A stretch of DNA of 64,000 nt from Lunularia cruciata (lineage: Eukaryota > Streptophyta > Marchantiopsida > Lunulariales > Lunulariaceae), in the NCBI GenBank assembly GCA_948567375.1, contig OX419756.1:7569001-7633000 (forward strand). Reading direction: 5' to 3'. The notes beneath the pieces are model-generated. The model was given only the letters and a program-made list of their open reading frames with translations, was not told the DNA's origin and did not search any database. Made by a program: the position numbers and the translations under genes. Shown piece after piece: positions 1-11,650 of this stretch (position 1 is the first letter of the stretch; every line of letters starts with the position of its first letter).

Positions 1-191
1 CAATGTAGGACCACATGGAGCAATTACCATTGAAATGAAGTTTGCATACAAGGCATTCATGAAAAAATCAAAGCAACCTTTGCCAAGAAGAGACATAAGA
101 ATAACATGTGACATGTGAGAAGTTACAAGGATTTGGCATAGAGAGCAATTGTGGAAGCCATTATGAAGTTATTCAAGCACAAAATACCACC
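1..191 (+). repeat. Fragment of unclassified repeat family I
   Basis: This left edge resembles, in the opposite orientation, the stretch around 39400-39530: a shared block reads roughly 'caagg ... gaagccattatgaagtt ... caagcacaaa'. It holds no usable ORF. It is probably the sequence into which element A inserted, but no matching target duplication is visible on the far side of A, so that is inference. Confidence 0.4.
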
Positions 192-689
192 TATTTAAGA
201 ATATGGAGGGTATGGATAAGTTAGTTAAGACTAAGGAGGTAGCAAATAGGCCAAATTAGTCAAGAGTTATAAAAATATTCTAGAAGCATCTAAGAAACTA
301 CTTGGTACATTCCCAAGTATTGGGTTATGTGCATGCCAAGTAGTAACTTCTAGGAGGAAGCTTCTTGGGAAGCTTACCAGCTAGCTTAGCTTGCACACTA
401 AGTAGATGGGAATTTATTGGGAATCTTCCAACTAGCTTAGCTTAGATGCCAAGTAGGCGGCTTCTAGAAGGAAGCTTCTTGATAAGCTTCTTGGTTAGCT
501 TAGCTTGCATTCCAAGATGATGACTTTTAGGATACTTCTTGAGAAGATTCTCAAGAGCCTTATGTAATCCTTTTATATACCAGAGTCCAAGCTCATGCTA
601 AACATTTAGAGTTTCCCCTCATTCAAGAGTCCCAATGTGATTTTTCACTTTGGTCTTCCATTCTCCTATTTTCTCTTTGGCCTTTTACA
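192..689 (+). repeat. 5' LTR of element A
   Basis: Aligns with the 3' LTR of A (5879-6217 plus 19605-19681) and with the LTRs of C1 and C2. It contains repeated AAGCTTCTTGGGAAGCTT-type palindromes, a TATA-like stretch near 572 and a terminal CTTTTACA at 689. The expected start TGTAACAATATGG is decayed, so the left edge is good to about 5 bases. Positions 690-705 hold a degraded form of the TGGTATCAGAGC primer site. Confidence 0.75.
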
Positions 690-899
690 TTGATATAGTA
701 GGAATGGGATAGATGAAATTTAAGGATAACCAAATCTAGTTTTGACAAACCATTCAGATTCTTGTGTCCATGTACTACCTAAGTATCATTTCATGCAATT
801 CATCATCTCATGTTTTGGATATAATTTTCTGAATGTGATCAACTTGTCCAATGAACTCTTGGTACTTTTGATTGTATCTTATGGAGAATAATGGACGTG

Positions 900-3603
900 T
901 TGCATCTACATGTTGAATTTGATAATAGATAGTTTGATAGTGTAGTAGTCATGGTGGCAATGACCAAGGTAATCATGACCATGCAACAACACATTGAACA
1001 CCTTACTTGATTGTTGGAAGAACAAGATCACTAATGACAAGAGCATGTAGAGAGAGCACCAGCTTGAGAAGGAGAAGAGAAAATCTAATTTCCAAAGCCC
1101 AAGGCATTTGAAGACAAGAATCTCCCAAGCATAATGGAGAATTTTGTTATTTTGAATGTTATTAAAATATAATATTAATATTAAATGTTATTTTGAAGCT
1201 ACAAATCTTCAAGATGAACAAAAGCAAATTCTCTTAGCTTCAAGCCAATTGGATGGAGTGGCAAAGCTATGGTTGCAATTTTGAGTGGAGTGAGTTGAAT
1301 GATAAGTTGTTGCACCAGTCTTGACATGGGAAGAATTTAAGAATGCAATAATTGGTTGATTTCTTAACTATAAATGTCACACAAGCTGCACGATATAGGT
1401 TGACAAAGGTGAAGTTGATTGGCTCTAAAAGAAGCTATATCACATAATTCCAAAACACCATTATGAAAATTCTAGATATGTTGGAAGGTGAAGCTCTAGA
1501 TTCATTTATGAGGGGCTTGATAGCATGAACCAAATTGAAGGTGACTATGCAAGAGCTAAAACATTTGGAAGAAGCCATGCAATTGGTTGAGTGTTTTGAT
1601 TCCTCGGTTGCAATGAAAACTTGGCCATGACCTTAACTTCCACAAAATCTACCAATGCCATACACATGGGTGGAGGAGCCGATACCAATGTAGATTGATG
1701 CCATCCAACAAAGACCACATGGCATTATAGATGGAGAAAGATTAGGACAAAATGGTGGTTGCTTTTATAATTGCTAAATTGGACATCCATTGTAGAATGT
1801 CCACTCAAGAGTGGAGGATAATGATCAAGGAAACAAAGAATCCCAATAGGAGAGTTTGAGCCACCTCATGGGAACTTGATTAGTTCCAATCAAATTGAAG
1901 CTCAACATATGCTAGTTTATTTCACTTGTAAGGTATAATATTTGATCATTGTTGTAGGATTTTGGAAGTTCAAAGAATTACATGTCCATGCAATTAGCAA
2001 AGGAATTCCTATCAAGCCAATAATTGGAATTAGATTGATGATGGCGGATAGTAGAAAAAGTTCTACATTCTGTACCTCACATCCTATTATATTCAAGATT
2101 AAGAAGGAGTATTTAGAGTGTATGAGGTTTATAGTGGCACCTCTACACTATGATGTCATTCTAGGTTTGCCTTAGTTTGAATATCATAAAGTTCAATTTG
2201 ATTAGACCTGATAAAAAATTCAAGTACAATGCCTAAGGTAAGAATTACAATTAGGATGTTTGGCACCTTTGAGTAAGTCACCTAAGAATAATCAATCCTT
2301 AGATGGGAAGTCTATCACTAAAGCAACCATAGAGCAAGCTTTGGAGGAAGATAAACCTATTATTTTAATGTGGATCAAGTCAATTATGCATGGAGAGTCT
2401 GAGAAGGGCTAGAATCCTCATAAGCAATGATTGATCAAACAATTTAGGATTTTTTAGATATGTTTTTGGATGATTTGCCAAAGGGATTACACTCCAATCA
2501 TGGTATGCTTTTCAAGATTTAGTTATTGCTAGGAAGTACTCCAATGAGTAGACCAATCTATTGGCTCTCACCAAAGGAGTTGGATGAGATTCAAATAACA
2601 TTGTTCAAATAACATAAGATTTCATTCAACATAGTACATCTTTGTAGGGAGCACTGGTACTATTTGTGCAAAAGAAGGATGGAGGACTTTGCTTCTATAT
2701 TGATTTCCGTGGTCTCAATGACAAATGCATATCCCTTGCCTCGAATTGATGACTTGCTAGATTGATTGAGTGGAGCATAATACTTCTCCAAGTTAGATAT
2801 TCAAAGTGGCTATTGGTAGATTCCCATTAATAGAGAAGATATGCAAAAGATTATATTTTGTACAAGGTATGGGCATTTGAGTGGAGAGTTTTACCTTTTG
2901 GGGTCACTAATGCTCTTGCAATCTTCATAGATCAGATGCATTGGGTGTTGGATGAGCTATTAGATTGGTACATGGTAGTATTCTTGGATGATATTTTAAT
3001 CTAAAGCAAGATGGAGGTAAAACATGCAAATCACATGTAAGAAGTCCTAAGATGACTATGTCAATGGAAGTTTTACTACAAGAATTCAAAGTGCGCCTTT
3101 TGGCAAAAGGAAGTTTCCTTCTTGGGTCACAAGATCTCATTGGAGGGATCAAGATGGAAGAGAAGAAAATCAAGACCATTATTGATTGGCCTACTCTATA
3201 GGATGCCACAAAATTATGGGCAATTAATGGATTGGTGAGTGTTTATCAATGGTTCATCCACTACTATGCTCATGTGACTGCACCATTGATTGACCTCTTG
3301 GGGAAGAACTCAGGCTTTTAGTAGACCACCAAGCACAAAGAAGCATTACAAAAGCTGTAACATATACTATCTTCAAGCCCCATTCTTCAACTATATGACC
3401 AAACTATCTTGTGTGGTTAATTTCAATGCTTCTAACTTTGCCATTGGAGCCATATTGCAACAAGAATTCTCAGATTTACATCTCATTTCCTTTGTTGTCT
3501 TACTTACTAAATACTATAGATAGGAATCGCTCTACTTGAGATTGTGAACAACTAGCAATGGTATATACCACCAAGGTATGGAGACATAATCTCTTGGGGA
3601 AAC
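900..3603 (+). pseudogene. Element A gag-protease-RT remnants
   Basis: Conceptual translation, with many stops and frameshifts, follows C2. A gag-like stretch lies near 1080-1560. Protease and downstream sequence lie at 1942-2175 (ending HYDVILGLP), and RT at about 2540-3060 with a decayed FLDDILI box near 2983-3000. The connection and start of RNase H reach 3603. Stops at 3319-3321 (TAG) and 3537-3539 (TGA) sit at the same codons as in C1 and C2. No intact product is possible. Confidence 0.75.
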
Positions 3604-4190
3604 TATAATACCAATAGTTAGACATAATATCTCAAGGTGAAAATTGGCTTAATAACATATCAAAGGATGTTAAATATGATGGACTGAGTAGATCAGATAG
3701 AGATATCACTAAAAGAGTACTTTTATTAATAAAGTAGAAGTTGAAAATAACCTAAAAACTTTAGAGCTAATTTTGGAGGCCTAAATGGGTGAATTTGGCC
3801 TTGAAAACGAAGTCACTTTCTCCAATTTTGGAAAAAGGTTTTGCTTTTCTCCCCCCACTATTTTTCTCATCAAAAGCTTTCCAACAATACCTCATCCATG
3901 CAATTTTGAACTCCTTATAAGAAGATTCTCTAAAGATTCCCTTTAGTCAAACCAACCAGATAGAATAAGGACCAACATGTCACTCATCCAAGCAACTAAT
4001 CTAAGGATAGTGCTTGCTGACATGTCACCAATCCATGTATTTGATCCAAGAGTAGAGCTTTTTTTTAGAGGATCTTCTTTGCTATATAATAGAGTCAAGT
4101 GCTCCTTTGAGGTATTGTAGTATTGAGTGTGAAGCCTTGTGTTTCTTCTCTTGCATTTCTCTGAAGGTCTCCTATCCTTGAAAGATTACA
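3604..4190 (+). repeat. Solo LTR (family G) inserted in element A
   Basis: The C2 copy provides an uninterrupted reference. In A the sequence stops after CTTGGGGAAAC (3603) and resumes at AAAACAAGTGATC (4191). The insert runs from TATAATACC to GATTACA, LTR-like with TG mutated to TA, and is flanked by GAAAC (3599-3603) and AAAAC (4191-4195), a 5-bp duplication with one change. It has no coding capacity. A second copy, reversed, flanks element D (20233-20565 and 38191-38464). Confidence 0.8.
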
Positions 4191-4195
4191 AAAAC

Positions 4196-5878
4196 AAGTG
4201 ATCATGCAAATTGATCATAAACCCTTGTTACAAACATTACATTTGGAATACATGCAAAGTCGACATCATCAATAAGAGGAATGACTATAGTTTTTTGACC
4301 TCAAACTTGAGTACAAACTCGATAGGTTCCATGTCATCCTTGATGCCATATTACAACTACCAAATTTGAAGTCTCTTCCTCTCATTGCAATGGCAATTAC
4401 AATAGTGTTAATTCACTCCAAGGTCAAAATTGAGTTTAGACTCTATAACAAGACTCCTTCTTTAAGATTGTACAAGGTTGTCTTGTTGTATATGATAAAA
4501 AATACAACAACTTCCCCTTCAAGGAAGGCCTTTTATTCTAGGAGAACCAGATCTATGCTCTAGCCAAGGGTGATCTATGACTGACGTGACTTTAAGAAGC
4601 CCATGACTTACACCAAGCACGGTCACATGGATGTGGATAAGACCTTGGGTACCCTACAATGCCAATGGTGGTGGCTAAACATAGTTTACAAGATGTTCAA
4701 GAGTTTGTCTAGTCTTGTGAGACATGCCAACACAATAAGGCCAACAACCAAAAACTGAGTGAACTCCTTCAACCACTTCCCATCCCATCTGGTTGATGGG
4801 AACATGTGAACTTAGGTCTCATCATATCCTTACCCAAGACAAAGCAAGATCACACAACAATTGTGATGTTTAGGGATAAGCTTAGTAAGCAAATTCATTT
4901 GGCACCAACCTTTGATATAGTGGATGCTCTAGCATGGGCCTAGATCTACTTTAAAAATGTCTTCAAGCATTGTATGATGCATGGGGTACTCATCTCCAAT
5001 CGTGATCCTCGTTTCATCAAAAAAATTTGGCAAGCACTCTTCCAAATACTCAATACCAAGCATGCTTTGTTCATGGCCTATCACACTCAAACTGATTGAA
5101 AAACCAAATGTGAAATTTTCACCTTGGGTGATATGATGCATGCCTTTGTCAACATTAACCATACCAATTGGGATGAGTGTCTTGCAATTGCTGAGTTTGC
5201 CTACAATAATTTCAAATGGGAAAGCATCGGATTCTTTGCCTTCTTCCTTAATTTTAGCCAAGACCCACTTGTTCTAGATTCCCTTCTTTCTCCTCCTCCA
5301 TCTCATGTCCTTCATACATTCACCTTCTTGACCACAATATCCCAATCCCTACAGCAAACCAAATCTCATCTCCTTGAAGCTCAAAGTTGTCAAAAATAAT
5401 ATGCGGACCAACGTTTTTGTAATCTTACTATTCAACTTGGTGATAAGGTCATGCTTTCTTCTAGTAAACTGCCCCTCCCACTAGATAACTAAGTTTCTAA
5501 ACTTAATCCTAATTGGATAAGTCCATTTGATATCACCCAAATTCATTTCTCTTGTTGCTTATTGACTTGCCTTGCCTTCTTATATGCAAATCTATCTTAT
5601 CTTTCATGTTATCTTCCATCCATATTCTTTTTCCTTTTGTATCTAACCCCCTCCTCCTCCCATACCTACCAACAATCATGATGAGTATGAAGTTGATAGT
5701 ATCTGTGCACATCACCATATTCAACATAAGCGCTAACAACATATTGAGTACAAGGGCCTTTGGAAAGGGTATCCCTTTCATGATACCACTTGGGAGCCTC
5801 TAGAATGCACAAATGGCTATCTAGGAGTTTGAAGCTTCCATGGTGACAAAGACGTCACCAAGAAGTGGTGGAAGAATA
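4196..5878 (+). pseudogene. Element A RNase H - integrase - chromodomain remnants
   Basis: Continues the pol region after the solo LTR. The integrase core is recognisable from about 4780 to 5230. A chromodomain follows at about 5678-5840 (EYEVDSI ... EYKGLWKGYP ... TTWEPL), the module chromoviruses use to target heterochromatin. A TGA at 4578-4580 is shared with C1 and C2 where an Arg codon is expected. The region is dead. Confidence 0.75.
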
Positions 5879-6217
5879 TGTAACAATATGGAGTTTACAA
5901 ATAAGTTAATTAATGCTAAGGAAGTAGCAAATAGGCCAAATTAGCCAAGAGTCATAAAAATATTCTAGAAGCATCTAGGAAGCTACTTGGTACCTTCCAC
6001 AATATTTGCATTTTAAGTGGTGATTTCTAGGAAGAAGTTTCTTGATAAGCTTTTTGATTAGCTTAGCTTGCACACCAAGTAGATAGGAAGCTTCTTGGGA
6101 AGCTTCCAACTAGCTTAGCTTACATACCAAGTAGACGGTTTTTGGAAAGAAGCTTCTCAAGAGCCTTGTATGTTCTCTATAAATACCAAAGTCCAAGTTC
6201 ATGCTAGGCATCTAGAG
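5879..6217 (+). repeat. 3' LTR of element A, left part
   Basis: Begins TGTAACAATATGG and runs through the HindIII-like palindrome array and a TATA box (CTATAAATACC near 6177). It stops at CATCTAGAG (6217), where element B starts, and resumes at 19605. The junction reads GAG|B|TTTC, matching GAGTTTCC in the 5' LTR, so nothing was duplicated or lost at the insertion. Confidence 0.85.
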
Positions 6218-6671
6218 TGTCACGCCATTTGTAGTGTCGCATCTAGATGCTTGGACATTGGACTTCTAGTGATAGTAGTTAGAGTTATTTCAGCAGTTTC
6301 TCAAAGACTACTTTCCGACGGTTAGATTTTGTGTTTGGGGTACTGACTTCATGGTGAAGCCCACCATCACTTTGCACTATTTGCACCGTTGAGGGTGCCG
6401 TCAATGGGACTATTAGGGTTCAGACCTAGCTCAAGTCAAGGGGGTGTAATTTTGAAGTGCAGCTCTAGAGAGCTTGCTTCTCTGATGTTGAGCTTTTGAG
6501 TTCTTGGCTATGGTGGACAGAGGCCGGCGAGCGTCACCTAGATTCTCTATGCTTGAGTGGGTGTGGCTTGACTGTAATGAGTGCCCAGTTGTTGGTAGTT
6601 TATAGAGTGATAGATCAAGTACTGATTTGAGTTGAGTTGAGTTGAGTTGAGAGTGGTAAACAATCTGATTA
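6218..6671 (+). repeat. Split direct repeat A1 of element B
   Basis: This 454-bp block from TGTCACGCC to CTGATTA is repeated near the 3' end as A2 (19071-19515), at roughly 85-90% identity by eye. After CTGATTA the 5' copy continues CATCAAAGAAG, while the 3' copy continues into repeat B2. It contains a short TTGAG microsatellite (about 6630-6655). D and E start at exactly the same base. Confidence 0.85.
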
Positions 6672-7264
6672 CATCAAAGAAGTGAAGTCAAGGGGAAATT
6701 GGGTGCAGGAACTTTGAGTGTTGGTGGTATCTCCAAGCTCGGTGGATCATTGGTAGCTCAATTCAAGTTCAGCTTTTCCCTAGTGTGTAGAAGCTCGTTC
6801 AATTGATGCAGATTTGGTAGTAAGGCAGACCGTGTGCGGAAGCGCTGTCCAATTTTTGAGCAAAGAAGAAGCAAATTTTGAGCAGTGGTTGTGATTTTGA
6901 ACTCAAGAGGTGAATGCAAGACCAATTTGCTGCGAGTTGGGCTTAGAAAGTCAGCTTCAAGGCATAGGGCTATGAGAGGCTACAAAGGCCTAGAAGGCTA
7001 GCTAGTTTAGAGTAGATCTTGGTCATTGGTTGGCAAAATCTGCCTTTCTTGCTAGATTGTGCGCAATAGGGTTTGACCCCTAGATCTCTTGTTCCTAGAC
7101 TGGTGCCCTAGCCAACTAGTCCACCCTCACTTGTTGTCCTAGTGACTGTGCCACTGTTATCTATACACATGTAGCTTTGGCTAGGAGAGACAATTTGATC
7201 CCATTCTTGGTGATCATGGTAGCTTAGGACTTAGATACGAACTTCTCTTATTTCAAATGCCAAA
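6672..7264 (+). other. 5' leader of element B (U5-like), non-coding
   Basis: This 593-bp stretch has no ORF of note. It is conserved in D (36997-37741 plus 29059-29204) and partly in E. If A1 is read as R and the B repeats as U3, this is the U5 position, but it is not repeated at the 3' end as a normal LTR would require. Confidence 0.6.
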
Positions 7265-7277
7265 TGGTGGCAGAGTC
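7265..7277 (+). promoter_or_regulatory. Candidate tRNA primer-binding site, element B
   Basis: TGGTGGCAGAGTC begins with the TGG that pairs with a tRNA CCA tail. It lies about 430 bases before gag and is preserved in D (29046-29058). It resembles the plant initiator-Met site TGGTATCAGAGC but is not identical. I did not assign a tRNA. Confidence 0.5.
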
Positions 7278-7695
7278 AATCCCATGTTGTGTTATGAGAT
7301 GGAGGGTTTTTGTTTAGATTTCTTGTGATTGGACCCCCTCCATTCTCTATTTCCTGTTTGTGCACCACGTTTGTGTGAGGTGCTTTGACTTTTGAGCGTA
7401 GGTGCTCTGGTGTGCTCTCGGTAGTGAGGCTGGAGTGATGACCAATTAGACTACCTTTGTTTCTCTCCGGTGAGGTAGGAAGTGATGACCTGCAGACCGT
7501 GAGAGTGCATGTTATGATGGCAGGTTACAGGTTGCCCTTTCACCTAGTGTAGTTATCTTGGTTAGAGTTACATTAGTGGGTGGTGCTTAGTTGGTATTGG
7601 CACTTGGTGGTGTTGGCACTTGGTGGGGCACTTGCGGTTGCGACTTGCCGTTGCAGTTGGTGGTTTGGGTTTGTTGTTGCGGTTACTTGGTCACG

Positions 7696-9334
7696 ATGGA
7701 GTTCTTTGGGGATTCCAAAGGAGTTAGCCCTGTAGTATGTAGTGGGTTTACTCAGAGTGGTGCTTAGTATCAGCCTATATCTTAGGTCCTAGTGAGGGAG
7801 GAGATTGACTCTGAGTTGGAGTTCGACACAGGAGCTGATTCAGTTGAGAGTGCATTTGGTGTGTCCGCATCGTTGTTGTGGGACATGGACAAGATTTATG
7901 GGGCTTCCAACGGCCCTAGGCGTTACTCTGGTATAGTGGGTACCATTGAGTTGGATGACTTCATCCATGAGTTTGATAGTTGGTGTGATCTGCAGCAGAT
8001 GCAGAACTTGACTTTGTTCACACCCTTCATGGCATGGAAGGGGTTGTTTTAGCACTTGGAGTGTCCGCCAATGGATGACTACCATGAGTTTAGGAGAGCT
8101 CATTTGGAGGAGATTGAGTTATAGAGACAATATTGGTCTCCGAACTATGTCTCCATCACTTCATGTTTGGTGGCCAGGAGTAGATTTGCTGTACCTATGA
8201 GTTCTAGCTCAAGTAGTGTTGGTGGAGCTAGTGGAGGTGCACTAGCGGGAGATAGTGCTACTACGAGTAGAGGTACCGCTGCAGGAGGTGGTGTGGTACC
8301 AGGGTTTAACCCCATGGTGGAGTTCTTCTTGTGTTTGAGGTAGAACTACCAAGGAGTACAGATTGACAAGTTGAGGAGCTTGCAAGAGTTCCAGCGGAAG
8401 GCTAGAGAGAGCCTACGCGAGGCATACACTTGCATGAGGTGGCTGATCAGTTTCACTCAGGGAGTTACTAAGGCCCAGGCAGTCCAGTTTTGGTATGGGA
8501 TACTAGACAAGGAGTTGCGACGTAGAGTTTGTGATGCTACGTTGTTACATGCTACTTTGCCTACTTTGGCAGTGGTTGGTTGAGCGTATTGAGCTCAACA
8601 TGGTAGAGGAGAGAGTGGTGACATCTAGATTTGGTAGGGAGACCTCATCCATGGCTGTGACTTCTTCTAGAGTGCAAGAGAGTGCACCACGCCCAGTTGG
8701 TTTTTGAGGACAAGTTGGACAGCCCAGATCCTATGGAGCAAGTGGAGGGCCTAGTGGAGTTAGACCCTTACCTTCATTTGTAGGTCAGCAGCAGCCAGTG
8801 AGTGGTAGTGTAGCTTGTTGGACTTGTGGTGGACCTCACCATAGGAGAGAGTGTACTCAAGGCAGCGGACTTGATACCTTTGGTGCATCACAGCCAACAC
8901 AGAGGCAGTGTGAGCATTGCCACAAATTTGGTCATACTAGTGACCGGTGTTTTGACCTACACCCGGAGTTACGGAGTAGTAGGGCTGCTATGGTAGGTAG
9001 TAGCGGAGCTCCAGTTCATGGAGGACGAGGTGGTGGTAGAGGATCTACACCTAGTAGGGGTGCAGTACGTGCCCTTACTTTTGACACAACTATGGCTACT
9101 CGGATTGAGCAGTTGGTGTAGAGATTGGCTAGTATGGCTATTGCTCAGAGGAGATCAGATTCGGGTGTTGAGGCTTCCACCTCATATGTTGGTGATAGAG
9201 ATGCTTTGGACTTCATGTGTGGAGCAGCACAGGTGGATGTATATGCAGCAGTGACTAGGAGTGTAGTATGTGCTCCTGAGCCTAGAGGAGCATCAGTGGA
9301 GTTGGACCCACAAAGAGGAGAGGTTGGGAGATAG
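7696..9334 (+). pseudogene. Element B gag, broken
   Basis: An ATG at 7696 opens the frame (D has ACG there). The capsid-like part runs to about 8581. After a frameshift come a Ser/Gly-rich tract and two CCHC zinc knuckles at about 8816-8950: C-x2-C-x3-H-x5-C (CWTCGGPHHRREC) and C-x2-C-x4-H-x4-C (CEHCHKFGHTSDRC). Stops at 7765, 8050, 8122, 8341, 9119 and 9332 interrupt it. Five of these replace CAG, CAA or TGG codons kept in D; 8341 replaces AAG. Gag would form the particle and bind RNA. Confidence 0.8.
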
Positions 9335-10559
9335 GTCAGACTTCCCCAATCTTTCATACTATCTGAGGCATTGCAGACAATATCCATGGTTCCTAGATGT
9401 CCCTGTGTAGGTGTGGTAGGTGGTGATGGAGTGCATGATGGACTACCTACTAGTCAGCCACATGCTACTACATAGACTGAGTCTAGCATGATGTTGAGGG
9501 CGGCTCAATTGATTATGCGGTGTCCTTTGTTTTTGGCCAATGACATGTTTACATTGGGAGTTGACCCAACTCCAATGTTCTGGTTGGCTGCCACACATTG
9601 TGAGAGTAGGGATGATGCGGTTCCTACTACTAGGGTAGAGGTGGTTGATAGTGGAGCTGACTTGGTTGAGGAGCATGGGATCCATTCAGCAACCAGTGGT
9701 TTATGGCAGGCAGCAACGGCTAGATTGGAGGAGTTGCTAGCTAGACTGGCCTTTGAGAGAGTGCGGTTTACACTTGGTGTTGTCCTATTGGATAACCAAA
9801 GGGGGATTTTTTGTTTGGTGGGACCTTCAAGGAAAGTCTATACACCACAGAGAGTCTTGTTAGACTCTGGTGCACAACTCCTTATGTTGGGGAAGGCTGC
9901 AGTTGTCGATCTAGAGTTACAGAAGACCGTGTGGAGAGGTGTCCATTTCAGATCCAGACATCTCTAGGTGGTGGTTTGACATAGTATATCACACATGGGG
10001 AGCTTGTTGTCCAGGTTTAGCTTGGTCATCCGACTGATAGCTCGGTGGTGAGAGCTCAGGCTATTGCAACAATAGCTGAGTCATATGATGTGCTAGTTGG
10101 GGGAGCAGTGTTATACCCCATGGGTTTCAGCATTGACTATTGGGAGGAGACAACCTCTTATAGACCTAATTGGCAGTTTGGTGAGGGACGGGTATGTCGC
10201 CTATAGTATGCTTTAGTAGTGGCAGTCTTGGCTCACTACAGTCCGGGACCATGGTAACATCAATTTTAGCTTTCAGTGGTGCAATTACTTGGCCTGATGA
10301 CTTGTTGGAGGGGAACGCCCATGCAAAGTGTACTCTAGTACTAGAGGAGATCACTTGGCTTTGGAGTACGAGTGGGATTGTTCCATCCACCTTGGATGTT
10401 CCATTGTGGAGTTCCGAGGAGGCATTGTAGCAACATGCAGATAAGTTGGTGCAGTAGGCTTGGAGTGGAGCCTTTGTACCATCAGCAAATGAGTGTGAGG
10501 ATGAGCTTTTAGAGGCAATTGCTTTAATACCTTTGGATACCACACTCATTGCTTGGTAG
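9335..10559 (+). pseudogene. Element B aspartic protease region, broken
   Basis: The readable stretch 9488-9967 carries LLDSGAQ, the Asp-Ser-Gly signature of retroviral-type aspartic proteases, about 10 residues before its end. A one-base deletion near 9928 relative to E shifts the frame, and the sequence continues in another frame toward the methyltransferase. A TAG lies at 9473-9475. The region after the DSG (to 10559) is conserved in D and E but matches nothing I recognise. In D the protease and the start of the methyltransferase share one 413-codon open stretch, so both belonged to one polyprotein. Confidence 0.75.
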
Positions 10560-11340
10560 TATCTAGTAGAGGGGATATGCCTATTGGAGTTGTTTGGTGG
10601 GATCAGCACCGGACTAGCTGCGGTGTTACAAGCGGGTATCCGAGTACAAAGGTACTTGTATGTAGAGAGAGATGAGGCTGCTAGGCAAGTCTCTCTACAT
10701 CATGTGGCACACTTGGCCTATCGGTATCCGGAGTTATTACCAATGTTAGCAGTTAGGGGTTACCAAAAGGCCTTACCAGGAGACATTTCCTTACTGGGGG
10801 CGCATGATATGGAGAGACATGGGCCTATTCACTTGGTGATTTTTGGATGGCCATGTCAAGGACATACACATGTTGGTAGAGGATTGGGTCTTCAGGATCC
10901 TCGTTCTGGTGTGTTTTGGGAGATGTTATGGATATTACGACATCTCCAGGTTCATCAGTCCATTTCTCTAGCTTACCTTTTGGAGAATGTTCCTTTGATG
11001 GGTGATTCTTGCACCAGAGTGGTGGCGAGTACACATCAGGTCCATTCAAGGATGGGACCTTCTGTATTGTTAAATGCAGCTAGAGTGGGATCACGGGCTC
11101 ATCATCTTTGTCTTTGGTGGACAAACCTCTTACCCAAAGAGGTTTTACAATGCGCTTATGATGGGATTCAACGACTTGACCACATCCTTGTTGATGATAT
11201 CTTGGATGTTGGATGCTAGTCTCAGACAGTAGTAGTGGTTGATAGGTCACCTATGGTAGTGGTGAACTTAGTTGGATAGCCTAGAGCCGCATTTCCCACA
11301 CTCATGAGTTTCCCAGGCTCTCATGCTTTTTGAGAGGGAG
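10560..11340 (+). pseudogene. Element B C5-cytosine DNA methyltransferase domain (DNMT3-like)
   Basis: Transfers methyl from S-adenosylmethionine to cytosine C5. Motif I LELFGGISTGL (10584-10620) is the SAM-binding loop. Motif IV GWPCQG has the catalytic Cys at 10854-10856. Motif VI LLENVP is at 10977-10994. A DNMT3-type stretch reads VGSRAHHLCLWWTNLLP (about 11085-11135), where DNMT3 enzymes have 'AHRARYFWGNLP'. A target-recognition-like tail follows to about 11330. The open stretch ends with TAG at 11217-11219; D and E read CGT/CGC and continue. It lies between protease and linker in all three copies, so it is part of the element and not an interrupted host gene. Retrotransposon DNMTs are known from charophytes and dinoflagellates. 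Confidence 0.9.
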
Positions 11341-11504
11341 GACCTCGACTTGTTTGGGACTCACACTTATAGTAGTTGGTGGAGCCCAACGCTGTCGTCG
11401 GGAAAAGGCCAGATGAGAGTGATGAGGACTGGACAGCAAAGAGTTTTAAAAAAAAAGAATGTCAGATGAGCTTGGTAAGGAGTGGTAGTTGGAAATTTTG
11501 TGAA

Positions 11505-11650
11505 AGGAACAGAAAAGGTTTTGCAAAGGACAGGAACAGGAAAAGGTTTTTTTGCAAGGGACAGGAACAGAAAAAGGTTTTGCAAAGGACAAGAACAAAA
11601 AAAAGGTTTTTTGCAAAGGACAGGAACAGAAAAAGGTTTTTTCCTACGAA
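11505..11650 (+). repeat. Short tandem repeats in J
   Basis: Four to five imperfect copies of a roughly 32-36-bp unit built on 'ggacaggaacagaaaaaggtttt(tt)gcaa'. Translations on either strand are repetitive and show no domain. Confidence 0.8.

Noticed and set aside
5533-5803. Overlapping ORFs on both strands near the end of A
   Set aside because: Decayed chromodomain and integrase tail; the ORFs are chance openings.
6629-6655. TTGAG pentamer run as a telomere-like or centromere repeat
   Set aside because: Only about 4-5 units, located inside repeat A of every copy; an ordinary microsatellite within the element.
7765-9475. TAG read as a sense codon (Gln), i.e. an altered genetic code
   Set aside because: Many TAGs replace Gln codons, but others replace Trp (7765, 8122) or Lys (8341), TGA and TAA stops also occur, and F has long frames ended by normal stops. 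Mutation explains it better.
10560-11340. A host methyltransferase gene split by transposons
   Set aside because: The domain occurs three times in the same place between protease and linker and in frame with protease in D, so it belongs to the element.
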